DNA of 64,000 nucleotides from Atopsyche davidsoni (GCA_022113835.1 JAILWY010000012.1:5084001-5148000), one strand, 5' to 3'. Shown: positions 25,570 through 37,870, numbered from the stretch's first letter. Made by a program: numbers and translations. Notes: a model not told the origin generated them from the sequence alone.

Positions 25570-28479
25570 CAGGAAGAAGATTTGATTCGATATCAAATCA
25601 TTGTATTGAATAAATAAGTTCTATCACGTATACTTACTAAGGCCTTCATAGCATCAAAATATGTTAGACAAAGAAAATCACGAATGCGCATACCCACGTA
25701 GGAAATAATTGGCCTCTATATAAACACATTCATCGATTACGAATAATATTAAAAAATAAAACGAAATAGTGGCTATTTCACTACGTTGAGAAACACATTT
25801 GATATTTGGCCTTCAATTTAATTTCTTGTGTCGTCAGGTGGGCTGAATTACAAGCAAAACGGGAAAAATTTGTAAATCATTACTAGCTTTGTAATTCAGA
25901 GTTTTGGTCGTAGGTTCCATGGATATGCCTGAGTAATATTAACCAAGCTATGTAATGAAACATTCAGTTTTATGTAATTTTTGTCCACAGAAATTTAACA
26001 CCTTTAATGTTTTGTATAAAAGAAAAATTACACAAGCGTATATAAATAAAAAAAGATTAAGCCCATGTTAAAAATTTCTATCAAAAACAGTAACGCTCAT
26101 TAGATTGTGATATTGTGTTGAGAAGAAATCCCAAGGAAGCATTTATAAGTTCTTAATCTACTAATAATCAACGAATTTTTACTACAATGGATATAATTGT
26201 AAAAAAAAAAAACTATTCGTACAATAAAACAAAACTCTTCAAGGTTAAAATCACATGCAAAAACAGGTAAAAGGAAGACGATGCTCAGACTCCAAATTAT
26301 TGAAGGTTATGTGGAGATACGTATCGCCGTGAGCCATTAGCGCAAATACAATTATGTCTAACAACTTTTAATATAATTCACTTATATCTTTTCGGGTTAT
26401 AAGTTATAACGGACAGTCAGCCGCGCCCGAGCCGAGGGAAGATAAGTGAGTTATGTTTACTGACCGTGAAAATTTTAATAGAAGTTCTGATATATCCAAG
26501 TTAATTATTTTATTTTGTTACTTAGTATTATGTATCTCGTCTCTAGCAAGCTGAATGGTGAAGTTGTTCAAATTGTGTTATGCTTTTGAACAGCTGATTA
26601 TATTATTGTTGGTGTTTCCCGAACTGTCTTAGTGTATGATAAGACATAAACCTTTTGAGAAATAAGTGTACAGAACAATTTCTAGCTAAGATCCTTTAGA
26701 TGTATACAAAGTGAAATCTGACTAACGAAACTAATAAAGCTAATTCTGTTAAGCAACGTAAACTATAATTTCATAAGCACATTGGTTTTAAGGAGTACTC
26801 ATTGATTTTAATCAATATTTCAAACAAAAATATTTATTTTATTTTCCAAGCGAAGCTAATGTTAACATTGCTATGACAACATTTTCAATAAGATTTTCTA
26901 GAAGTATATACTGTTAAATGTTTTCAAAGCTTTTCGTTAAAATTCTAACAAAACATATTTCAGAAGCCAAAGTAAACAAAGTAATATTTAACAAGATTGG
27001 TTCAACTTATATTAAATATGTTTCTGTAGACATTAATATCCATTGATGTGGTCGGTTATTTTCTTTTTTTGGGCAAATAAAAACACAAGTTCATCCAGTG
27101 AAATCGAGGCTTTTTGTTGGTTTTACGGATACTTATTTCTTTTAATAGACCTTCAATCTGCAATCAGCAAAAACAAGCGAGCGGTCAGCTATTTGGAATT
27201 GATAGCAAAAAATGAATCAATTACGGAATTATCGAAGTTTGCCGCGGTTCGACTGAATCCGTTAAAAAGTAACATCACCATATCTGTTGACAAGCAATAC
27301 GTGTCAGCAAAAAGTAAGTTGACTTGTGGAAGTCATCGTCTCCCGCGACGGTCACGCGACCGCCTGCGCAAGCCTCTTTGCAGGTGCCCCGAGCACGTAC
27401 TCGCCAGCCTCCGAGAATATGAAAAGTGACACGCAACAAAGGGTGTTTCACAATTGCGTAGAAAACTGTTCAGGAGACAGGTTGTCGTATAAGTCTTCAC
27501 CCAAAAGTAAGTAAAAAAAACTGCAAACTTTATCCATTCTGTAGTGATATTTTTTTACAATAATAATATTTTTTTTTTATCAAATCGAAATATTCAATCG
27601 AGATAAAATAGAATGATGCAAATAAAAAATTAAAACTCGAGAATATTGATGAGTACATGAACTGATTTAAAATGTGTTTTATTTTCAATAATATTTAATT
27701 ATAAATTGTAATAAAAAAAAAAAACAAATAAAGTATATCATTTGTTTTGAGAGTGTATATTTCGTTCATTGCACTGGTTTTTTGTGACTATTTTTTGTTC
27801 TAAATTAAGCACATATCAAACTTATTTATAGTTTAACTCCTGTCACCTATGTTGGTCCATTTCGTAAATTGACGAGTACAGAAACTGGATCTCGAATAGA
27901 TTGTTATCATTCTGCCGCTGAGCATTCCTCCCTGTCAATATCATCTGGGAGGTGATTGATCTCTGGTGGTAAGAGATTATATTTCACTGTTGAACGAACA
28001 GTGTTAGAGATGTCTCAAAGCGAACACCGCTGCCTGCTGAGCGATAACTGAGTAGTCAGTCTGATTAATCCGAGTACCTGCAATACTTGCATAAGCCAAA
28101 CAATATGTGTATTTATATATGATCATTATATATTGAACAACATGTTTACACATTCACATACGGTACTCAAACCAAAAATAAATGTGTAATCGATTGAATC
28201 GAATTTCTATGTATAATTATACTTCAGAAAGAAACGATCAAATGCCTACATTTTTTCACAATTTTATTGCACTGAGGGGAGAAGGAAATACAAAGTTTCA
28301 ATACAAAAAGTTCAAGAAATTTTTTTTAGCGGTGAGATTTATATGCTTAATGTTATTCCCTGTTCTAATTTATTTCTATATAAGGCATGTCGCACGTAGG
28401 CTTTGTTCCAAAAGACCAAGTGACGCGTCCCACAGAGACACTAAATAACGGAGAGTCACTCGCGATAGGACTAAGATTC

Positions 28480-28710
28480 GTTTTGGCGTAATGCGGTCCC
28501 GGCATATGCTCAGGTGAAAAAGGGGATTAAGTAAATGGGTAAGCCCGCGGGTTCAACTTATCAAACGATACACGGGGCGGGAAACACTGACAGTGCTGGG
28601 TCTTATTTATCACCGTGAGCAACTTGGCCGACCTCGGGCAGCCGCGCCTCCGTGAGCCAATACTTGATAATTAAGATGGATGCGGGCAGCTCCGTCGCAG
28701 CTTCCAGAGC
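28480..28710. promoter_or_regulatory. GC-rich patch with homeodomain-like word
   Basis: CCTCGGGCAGCCGCGCC lies close to TTGATAATTAAGATGG, an ATTA-core word of the homeodomain type, and to a TATCAAACG word. No gene was seen. Confidence 0.25.
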
Positions 28711-31700
28711 AATCAATGTCAGGTCACTACATTTATATACAAGATTTTCCAAGTTATTCCTAAGTAAGAAAAGCGCGGGATTAATAGGCGACTTGTAAAT
28801 AAATAAGATTGATTGATCAAACCTATTTAGCGCGCGATCTCGTCACCTACAAATTTCGCTAAATGAATGAAGTTAAATAAAACAGTTTTTTTTTTTAAAT
28901 AAACAAACATAATATTCACAAAACCAGTAATGTTCGTAAGGAGTGACGTAAATAGATCTCATACAATAATACTCTAAGAGTTACGAGAGCCTTGGATCAG
29001 TGGCAGAATCAAAGGATCCATCAGGTACAAATGAGTATATCTTGGTACTCATGCGTCACTCAATAGCTGTACGCTAAACCTGACTTAACCTTATAAAAAT
29101 ATTATAAATACGCTATTATAATTACGGATGTAACTACGAAGACCTTATTTTAATTAATCCAGGTATGGGAGTACTCATGCTTATATCCGTTTATAAATAG
29201 AAGTTAAAATAGCATTGAATTAGTCATACGAAATAACTAACAGATTAAAAAAAACATTTTCTTCATTTAGAGGTTTCTCTCCTTTTGAAGTCGGAGACAA
29301 TATATAATTTTTGGCTGAATTGAAATAAATTTAAAAAATCCAGCGGGCAAGCATGCATGGCAACCGTTGAACCACGAGGCGGTTTGAAAAATTTATAATG
29401 TTTAATTTTTGCGATAAGCACAAGCGCGGTTTAAGTTCTTTGTACTCGTAAAAATATAACGCGGTTATGAAACTCACAGATGAGGCAAAATCACGTTACA
29501 TATTACGTTTGAAATATAACTCGTCTAACTCTTCAGATACCACGATAATTGGAATACCTTGTTAGTGCACAGACGTTAGGATTAGTGTCACGCAGTCAAC
29601 CCAAGTAAGTAAGTAAAATATCCATTCATACATTTTAAAATATGATATATATGTTATTTGTCTTATAGTTTACACCGTTAAGGGTCTGCAAAATCATAAA
29701 ATGAATAATTTTAAGTTAGTTAAGTTACTCAGTTAAAACCGCAAATGAAAAACCATACGACAAAAAACCTGGTACATGCTAAGTGCGGTTTTCCTTGTAT
29801 GTAACAATGTAAATCGCAGGGACGTTATAAGCTTGACGAATAAGTAGTCGCTTCAGATCGCTTTTAAAAGCCGTTTGCTGTCCTGATTATCACCAGCTTG
29901 CGGTTCTTAATGTTTGTAGGGTTGGTTGGTTAAAATAACTCCGTGTTGACATCTATTCAGAGTTTCCTACATAGTAGGATTGACATTTAATGTAAGAGTA
30001 GATTTAATTTTGTACGCGATCTGTCGGGCGGACAAAGAGTTAAATAAAGTAATGGAAACTACGGTGATCCACCAGGCAAGTGCCATTGAAATCATACGCG
30101 TCTTATATTTGCCCTTGACTACAAGAGATAACACGAGAAAAAACAGATCGGAGCATGTTCCAACCGGATTTTAATTTTATTACCTCCGACCGCCGAAACT
30201 AGATTTGAAGTCGATCGAAGTTGTAATCGATGTGTCTAGGAATAGATCTGCTACAGTGATAATGGACCAGCCGACGCTGCACGCCGGTCGTGGTTTAAGT
30301 TGACAATATTTACTGCAGAACAAAACCGACCTGACTCCGTGCCAGATAACCAAGATATTACGAAAAAGTTAGCATGTCGACACCTCGCCCTGCCACAAGC
30401 CAGGACACAAATTTATCAATATTTGCAACAAGTTGACCTTAATTCTGGATGCAGTAACACACGATGAGGGCTTTTAAAGATTTTACAATTCTGTAAAAAC
30501 TAGAAAGTGTCTCCATGTCCAATTGATAGAAGAGCCTTCAAGAAGTAGAAGTTTAGCATAAAATTGATAATTTATAGGATTTTTTGTGGGGAGCAAGGCA
30601 AATGTAAACCGGATTAATACAAATCATACTAGCAAAAATACTAAATCTTAAACACACAAACAACCCAGCCTAATTAGCAAGGTGTAGCTTAAAGAAAATA
30701 TAATAAATTAAAAACACCCAGTTACAAACCAAATTTGTAGTTGTGATTTCAAATATTTTTTTTTAATAAAAAGCAACCAGTAGTTTATTCCGACAGTTAT
30801 TATACTAAATTTGGAGACTTTAATAATTGATGCTTCAAAATCATATGTTATGACCAATTTATTGATGTATATAAAATGCGTATTAAAAGTAAAATAGTAA
30901 ATTGACAAATATTTATGAAAGATTCGATCAATTTAAAAATTTGTTATTTTACTATTTGGTTTTAAAATATTCCTGTAATAAGGAAAAAAGGTAATAGTAT
31001 GATGACATAAATTGCATACATATTAACGTATAAACGTTTGGTTACACAATAAATCCAAAATATAAGCTAACTATATAAATTAAGCAACATTGTAGTTGTG
31101 GGATTCGACGATATCAACATTTATGACACTATAATATAATTTGTTATTGTTATTGTGTAACTAAGCATGGATAGATACAAGATTTGACATCATTAGTTTA
31201 ACAGCTAGCAAGGATAAAAAATATGTAATAGATGACTTTTTAAAATAAAACAAGATGAATAGATAATGATTGATAGTGTGCAAACAAAATAAATTGAAAA
31301 ATAACATACGCAAATGGCATACGACATACCCATTGAGTAAATGCCAGGCTATATTACATTGATTTTTATTGAAAGAACGTCCCTGATTACTGTAAAAGTC
31401 ACATTGTACCACATTTGGAATATGTTATTTACGGAAAAGATCTACACCATATTCTATGCACTTAAGAGTTTCATAGATATTGTAATTCTATCGTTTGTTT
31501 AAATGCTTATATGTATTAAGATACATTTAATCTCAAATCAATCGTATGAGGTGTAACGGGAATCGAAGGCTGTGCATTGAGGAAGCTAATCTGTGGATTT
31601 GCGAAGAGAGCAGAATATTTTTATTTTATTTAGTTTAGTGAACTTAACAGTCACACGCAATTGATATGATTAAGGCCTAATGATTTATGTACAGCCGGTT

Positions 31701-32044
31701 AAAGTGAAATGATTAGCTGTTAGGTTTATGAAGACGTTTCATCTCAAATGGACGCATATGCAAAATAACAGGTAGAGTGAGATGCCTTATTGAGCGAGCA
31801 GGTTCTCCGAAGGAATAAAGGATACATAAATTTATTTAAAACCACATAAAAAGAAGTTGAATGAACTTAAGAAACAAAAAAAGCAACACGTTAAGTAATT
31901 CCAGTGCTTAATTACAATAACAACGATTAGAAGTTTAGCAGCAGAGTGGTTTTTTTTATTAGTAAACTAAATTATTTAAAAAAAATTATACTGGAATAAA
32001 ATAACTATGACTGGTTAATAATTAAAACTTTTGGTATGTTCGTC

Positions 32045-32061
32045 ATATATATATATATATT
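32045..32061. repeat. (AT)8 microsatellite
   Basis: Alternating AT run in AT-rich DNA. Confidence 0.9.
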
Positions 32062-32199
32062 ATTTAAAGGAAATTATCAACATGAGTAAAACAAGAAACT
32101 CACGTTTAAAAAATTAATAACTACACGATTCTATAAAAGCATGGGCGTGTACTGAAACCATGTAAGTTCATATCTGGAATATATTTGCCATCATAAACA

Positions 32200-32480
32200 C
32201 GGAGTTACCCGGGGATAGCTGCGGCCAAATGCGACATTCAACCAAAGCACGTATTAAGGAGACAATGCAAGCTTTAAATCCGCCCAATTAGACGGACTGA
32301 GACAACAATGGAGGATCTAACAACGGCATTACGACAAGCGAGTCCGTCAACAAAAAAGGCTGCGCCCTGACCGTAACCGGCCGGGCCGGGGCCCTCCGCG
32401 TAACAAGGGATGCACAAAGGGCCGTTCGTTCCCGCAGATAGCATCGCACTAGCGGCTGCGTCAACAAACCAAACCGAATT
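32200..32480. promoter_or_regulatory. GC-rich patch
   Basis: The nearest sizeable patch to the left of the first exon, centred on ACCGGCCGGGCCGGGGCC. A 79-codon minus-strand frame overlaps it; without splice support or a recognisable motif it is not called. Confidence 0.25.
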
Positions 32481-34784
32481 ACAAATAGTTAGGCGCCTGT
32501 AATGATAACCCATCCGCCATGTTATTTGATTGCCAAAAGATCTATCATGTTAACGTAAATACTATAATTTGGTATAAGAATGTGAGTGAGTGCCCGGACC
32601 GAGTAAAAAATGCAGAATAATCGAAACCAGTTATCACTCGCTGAGCAGGAAAAAAACCGACTGAAAATACAATGAACTTAAATATATTTGAGAATAAGCT
32701 TCTATGATTTGTATGAGTAGGTTTACAGCGATTCAATGCCTATGGTTATAAGGTGTAAATCTTTCGTTTTGAAAATTATTGTTTAAATATATCGTATACG
32801 TAAGTGAAATCGTGAGCACAAATAAATTCATACTTAACCGACTACTTACTCAATATCCGAAATATACAAATTCAGTCTTCAAAAGTGCTCTTACACATAA
32901 AATGTTATCAAATTTTAATTGGGAGTAGATTGCTTATCGGCACATCGTAATAATGAAATCAATTCCTAATTAAAATTTGTGTAGTAAAACGCAATATGTT
33001 AAGAATATGTATTACATGTATTTCGGTTAAAAATAGAAAAATAATTATTCTTGAATCCAAAATATGTAAACAAGTTATTTTTTTTATATAAGTTCACAAA
33101 TATTTTGGTTATATGTCTAGTTAAGTGTTTATAAAAAAGAAAAAAAATACATGAAAATTGCTAATGAAGGGTGGGATAACAAAAAAAATATAGATAAATA
33201 AAATTTGTGGCCTGTGCGGTGGCTTCCAGTTGTACGGTGAATTTTGAAACACAGTGTTTAAGTCATTATGGAAGTCTGAAGATACAATGTCTTAATCTCA
33301 TGATTCAAGGTTTATGTTGTGTATCGTCTCCCCAATTAGTACGGATCGTAGTTTCTCTTCAGCTGATTTCAGAGATACGAAAACTGAATAGTTCCAGAAT
33401 ACTTAAATGTAATGAACCTAAATAATAAATAAACAAAATGAAGTCTGCAAATGAAAAGTACAGCTAGAATACAATACTTTGACATCATTACTAAATTTAA
33501 TTAAATGCCTAATACAAAAAAGCAAAATATTAATAAATAATATGAATATTTAATTGAGCAGTGTCATACGAAGAGAGTATTGTTCATTTCAGTGTTGGTT
33601 TTTTTCTAACATTTAGGTTATAAAGTAACTTCATCAGTTTTGATTAATGTAAAAAATAGTTTTAATAATCAAATATTAGTAACATACATAGTATAGTGCG
33701 TTTACAATAATCCTCATTAATTAAGGAATAAATATATTTTTTTAATCTTTCCATTAAATAAAGACAAAAACTAGTCGTGTGCACATTTAATATCAACAAT
33801 ATAATCGACGGACTCACAAAAAGTAACAATTTTATTTGTGTAAAAATTCAGAGGCCCAAAGTAGAATTTTATGTTTTAACAAGAAAAGCGGGCGATACAG
33901 TGTAATAAAATATATTTTGATTCAAAATACTAAACAAAATAGGTTTCACGTCACTATATTTAAAGGTTATAAAAAAGAGCGATAATTTAATAGGGTAAAA
34001 ATAAAGCAATGGTTAAGACCGCATCATTAAACACGTAAGACTGCAACTAATGTTGGATTTTGGCGAGATTTATATACGTGTAAATTTTAGGTAAGATATA
34101 AATGTTTTATTAAGGTTCAGAGCGAGCCGAAGGTCAGGTTGGCTGCTCGGGAGCGATCACGACTTCGGACGGACAAGCCGTGGATAAAAAATGGGGGTGT
34201 CGAACGGTGGGAAATTTTGATGGGTTCGGTAATAAAACGCATTAATTAATACTCGTGACGGTGAGCTAATAAAATCCAGCCAATATTTTAAAACCTCATC
34301 GATAAATCAAATCTAAGTTATCGGATAATAATTGCTAAAGACGGGATTCGTGACCACTACCGAAACAACGGTCGGTACACTCGTGCGCCCGCATGAGTGT
34401 TCGGTTCGTACCCCAAGCATGATACACTAAATACCTAAATTGTTTAAAATATTAATTTATTTGCAGAAAAGTAGCAAATAATTATGAAAAGGTGCAGTTT
34501 GATTTATTTAAATCGTAATGTTTCTCTTTTGATAATGAATACGCGTGTTATTGAAAAATGATTAGGCGAGACGATAACGTTTCCATTTAGCTTAACAGGA
34601 ATAAATTCATTCAAGCATATTCAATACGCGGGTGTATAGAATAACGTAAAACCAAAACACCCGATTATGAATGTTTAATTTAAATACAGCTTGTATAATA
34701 TTAGGGAATTTAAAAAAATAAATAGAGGTTGGGCGACGCGCTAGAAGAAAACGGCTATAACTTGTAAGGAGACAAGCACAATAC

Positions 34785-35093
34785 CTTTCTGGGTGGAGTG
34801 TGGCGGAGATGCAGCTGCGGCTGGGGCGGGGGTTGCGGCGCGAGGGCGGGAGGGCGGTGCTGCGGCGGCAGATGGTGGGCCAGGAACCCGCCAGCCAGGG
34901 CCAGCGGAGTTCCGACGCCCCCCAGGCCGCCCAGCCCCCCCAGGCCGCCCAGCGCGCCGAGCCCGCCCAGGCCGCCCAGCAGCGGGTGCAGCAGCCGCCC
35001 CGTGCCCCCCTGCTGGCCACCTACCGGGACGGCCACCATCTTCTGGAAGGGCATGCCCCACGGCAGGTACCAGGCGCCCCCGTGGTGCTGCAT
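34785..35093 (-). CDS. First coding exon (103 codons) of an unrecognised, probably developmental regulator gene
   Basis: Seen: read on the minus strand, an ATG at 35093-35091 opens 103 codons that end at AAG, followed by GT at 34784-34783. Residues 5-18 are Trp/Met-rich (GAWYLPWGMPFQK at 6-18), residues 38-59 are about seven Leu-Gly-Gly units, and residues 73-101 are rich in Pro, Gln and His. I see no signal peptide, membrane segment or folded domain. The ATG is the first in the predicted leader, with a purine at -3, and the in-frame upstream stop is at 35201-35199. Inference: low-complexity N-termini like this are common in insect transcription factors, whose DNA-binding domain lies in later exons; those would be at lower coordinates or outside the window. 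I do not recognise the family. The donor (AAG/GTATTG) is weak. A better-looking one (GTAGGT) lies at 35024, inside codons 24-25. Unspliced, the frame stops at 34757-34755 after 112 codons. Coding status is moderately likely; identity is unknown. Confidence 0.5.
34917..34982 (-). repeat. 9-bp coding tandem repeat (Leu-Gly-Gly units)
   Basis: Residues 38-59 of the predicted exon are encoded by an imperfect CTGGGCGGC-type 9-bp repeat, about seven units. GC richness removes stops in all frames, which creates the overlapping plus-strand shadow frames. Unit number is likely to vary between individuals. Confidence 0.85.
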
Positions 35094-35340
35094 GCCTTCC
35101 GAGTATAGGTGCTCCAGCTTTGAAACTTGACCGGTCACCTCTTCACTGATAAATCTTTGGTATATATTTATTTCACTTTTTTCAGTTTCACTTTTGTCTA
35201 TTCGCTTCCGAAGCGCCAGTGAGCGGGCGGGAAGCGGCTCGACTGGTGGTTCTCCGCGGAGGATTCGTTCGGATGTCGGGTACTCCGCGCACGAACGATG
35301 GCAACCGTTTACTGTCGATCGACGTTCTGCACTGACGACT
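35094..35340 (-). other. Predicted 5' untranslated leader of the minus-strand gene
   Basis: Seen: between the candidate initiators and the ATG at 35093 there is no ATG on the minus strand in any frame. The distal half is GC-rich. The proximal part (about 35200-35160) is A-rich with repeated AAAGTGAAA-like words. Known: such A-rich, GTGAAA-containing leaders are typical of insect 5'UTRs. Alternative: the frame is open from 35198 to the ATG, and an AG at 35147-35146 could act as an acceptor. In that case an internal exon would start at 35145 with reading EEVTGQVSKLEHLYSEG before the Met. The pyrimidine tract before that AG is poor, so I prefer the leader model. Confidence 0.45.
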
Positions 35341-35342
35341 GA
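35302..35342 (-). promoter_or_regulatory. Candidate TATA-less core promoter with twin initiators and a DPE
   Basis: Seen on the minus strand: two TCAGT words at 35342-35338 and 35335-35331. If the A of the second (35333) is +1, positions +28 to +32 (35306-35302) read GGTTG, a full match to the arthropod DPE consensus RGWYV. The upstream initiator at 35340 has only a partial DPE at that spacing (AGTAA). No TATA-like word occurs 25-35 nt upstream. Known: initiator plus DPE without TATA is common in insect developmental genes. The exact spacing, the ATG-free leader and the first exon downstream support each other. Confidence 0.45.
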
Positions 35343-35660
35343 AGTTCCGATCGTCTATCCGAACGCTCTATCGAAGCCGGCGCTCGAGGAAGAACGAAAG
35401 TAAATTAAAAGGGTTAACGAAAATGTCTTTGCGAGAGAAGAAAAAGAAAACGACGCATTCGTCGTTTCTTGTCACATGTTCGGGACTGGCGCTCGCCCGC
35501 TCTTCGGAGACCGGCGCTGGGCGGAGGGTCTGCGCGGTGGAGGAGGCCTCTATCCGCAGTGCTCATTCCTTCTCGCCGCCACGGGACGCATTCTCCGAGC
35601 TGGTCGCAGCTCTCACATAGTCACTCCAGGATACGATTTATTCGAATCGGCTTCTCATAA
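35343..35660 (-). promoter_or_regulatory. CpG-rich proximal upstream region of the minus-strand gene
   Basis: This segment continues the GC-rich island beyond the candidate start, with frequent CG and GCG words, and drops to AT-rich sequence near 35650. Frames of about 60 codons on the plus strand here reflect base composition only. A start site further upstream, which would make part of this segment 5'UTR, cannot be excluded. Confidence 0.35.
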
Positions 35661-36789
35661 ATAGACCACAAAAGTAAATGTTGGGATATTTTTCTCATAA
35701 ACTCACTGAAAACACATAAAGATGAAGATAATAAAAACTGGTTTCACAATAAAATTTAAATAATCGAGATGTTTCTCTACGAAAAAGTGATTTATACAAA
35801 TTGATGTAATCGGGTTTACCGACGAGGCCGAGCGCGCCGCAGACAATGTATCGAAAAAAAATGCTTCAATAGCTCATCGGACACGAATGGAATAAAAAGT
35901 TCCGACGAGTTAATTTGCCAAATGGAGATGCTCGTCGCTAATTTACTCAAATATAAACATTAACTGAGACTGCAAACAAAAAAGTCGCAATTATGACGAA
36001 ATACATACAAAATGCAAGGCTATTCAGGAAATAAGCCATAATGTTTTTTCTTATGCAAGAGATGAATTTCCACAGTACGCACGATTATTCCAAACCACCG
36101 CGGGTAATTTATTGTAGCAAACCGCAGGCCTTGACACTCATCGTGTCGGATTAACAACGCAGGCTTTGAATGGACCAACACAAGGCTGGGTAAGATCCGA
36201 AACAAAACGTTTCATCTTAACATAAGTAATACCCAAATTCAAATAAAAGTATTTGGGAAAATTTAACGAACCCGGGAACATAATAATAATCACGTCTTAG
36301 TTAATCAATTTAAGCGGATAGACATGGAGCAATTCTTGAATGTCAAGTATTGGTTATTTTTAAACAAAGTGATCGTACTCAACGGATCAAACTGCATTTA
36401 AAAACTGAGTTTGAATTTGATAATGTTGTTTATCGTTAATTTTGGGCCAGTATACCCAAATTGCGTATATTTAAAGTATAATGCATACTATACAGCAACA
36501 TAAAAATATTTAGACTTGACATTGGAAGTTTTTTTAAACAAAATCAATGGTATTGACACATAAGCAAGCCAATATCGAATGTTGAAATAAATAGTCTATT
36601 AATTTTTAAAAAAATAAGATAATCGAGTGGACTAAACTATCACGGAAAGTTTTTTATATAGCAAATATATCAAAACATAAAATTTCATAAAGAATAAGAA
36701 AGTTTTTTTGGATTTCAGAAATGAAATCAATAAATGACCGTTCGATTACGAAATAATATATTTAATTTTGTGAGAATATTCATTTCCTA

Positions 36790-36960
36790 AGATTGGTCAA
36801 AGCGCGGTTAGGAAGACGCCATAAAACGGTTCCCGAGACGCCGGGCTCGGATGTAATCGCTTTCTCCGGAGATCACCTCTCGGGCCGAAATTTAAATTTA
36901 TTACAACATTCCGGCCATGCGGTTATAGCCGGTGGCCGTAAAGGTGAGCGTCTCCACATG
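36790..36960. promoter_or_regulatory. GC-rich patch
   Basis: CTCCGGAGATCACC, CATTCCGGCCATGCGG and GGTGGCCGTAAAGGTG flank an AT core (AAATTTAAATTTATTAC). It lies about 1.5 kb upstream of the candidate promoter, so a proximal enhancer is plausible. Confidence 0.3.
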
Positions 36961-37574
36961 TGATTTGTTATGAAACAAAGTGAAATAATTTAGGATCGGA
37001 GTCGAATGTCATCACGGCCTGACATTCAGATGTCTCCAGTTGCATAAGGCTCAGTGGGAAGCGCATTACAATATTTCTTGTCGCTTTGTGGAGTAAGTGA
37101 TTCCAAGAACGGCAAATATTATTTAATGGCCAGAAAGTGATTCAAAATAATGTATTTTATGAATGACTAATTCAACCAACACTTTTTAAAATATTATTTT
37201 ATTGATAAAAAAATTAAACTATAAAGGTAAAATACAATCATATTATTAAGTCCGGAGTTAATCTCGATTCTCGCATATTGCTGCGGATGGTTGAATTGTG
37301 ATTAACTCTAGTCGAGAAAATTATAGCAAACACGGGCGAAGAAAACGTTTGGCATGTCAGTAAACGGTGTCATTATTAAAATTAGGTTTTTAAAAAAAAA
37401 CCCAAAAAACACGGTGGTTACACGGCGCGAACACTGAAATACAACCATTTGCAGAAAAGCAAAATAAACAATAAAAAAAAATTAAAATAAGAAAACACAC
37501 CACAAATGATCAATTATCGGCAAAAAAACAGATGAGAAATACTTCAGAAGAATTACGCGATGAAAAGAGGTAAG

Positions 37575-37590
37575 TTTGGGTATTTATTTT
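37575..37590 (+). other. Isolated strong splice-donor-like site
   Basis: Plus strand GAAAAGAG/GTAAGTTTGG near 37563-37580 matches the donor consensus well. It sits at the edge of the next CpG-rich patch. Without an acceptor or frame it may be chance, or the end of a first exon of a divergent non-coding transcript starting upstream of the predicted gene. Confidence 0.15.
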
Positions 37591-37870
37591 CGCGACCGCG
37601 AGTGCCGGAGGAGTGTAAAGTGTCGGGAGTCGGGCGTCCCGCGCGGCCGTCGGGTGCGAGCTCTCGGCGGCGACTGGCGACCGATAAACGATACCAGATG
37701 AGCGGCCGCGGCCGGCGCTGCCAATCGGGACGCCCGGCCATCGCCGGAACGGACCGCCGAGAATCGCTCTCCACAGACCTCACAAGCCATCGACACACAA
37801 ACCAGCTGCAGCATGCAGAAATCTAACGCAAAAGGCACCTAGCAAGCCCCACAACCCGCGCGCAGGATCA
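37590..37870. promoter_or_regulatory. CpG-rich island
   Basis: About 280 bp, very rich in CG words (GAGCGGCCGCGGCCGGCGC contains a NotI-type site). Frames of 80-90 codons on both strands here are Arg/Pro/Ala-rich composition products. It could be an alternative promoter or a proximal element of the gene 2.3 kb to its left. Confidence 0.3.

Larger units (their letters stand above)
1..34784 (-). other. Putative first intron (partial, at least 34.8 kb) or 3' intergenic flank
   Basis: If the exon at 34785-35093 is spliced at its end, everything to its left is intron on the minus strand, because no convincing second exon appears before the window edge. Open frames are short and AT-biased, and none shows a recognisable domain. 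The stretch contains CpG-rich patches, short tandem repeats, homopolymers and two perfect foldbacks, annotated separately. If the exon instead ends at the stop at 34757-34755, this would be downstream intergenic DNA. Confidence 0.4.

Noticed and set aside
34793..35149. Three overlapping plus-strand frames of 102-118 codons opposite the predicted exon
   Set aside because: They are by-products of the GC-rich 9-bp repeat, which removes stops in all frames. They have Arg/Ala/Pro composition and no promoter or leader on that strand.
37584..37838. Minus-strand frame with CEVCGERF, resembling the start of a C2H2 zinc finger
   Set aside because: The His pair and the hydrophobic spacing of a zinc finger are missing; the rest is Arg/Pro/Ala from the CpG island.
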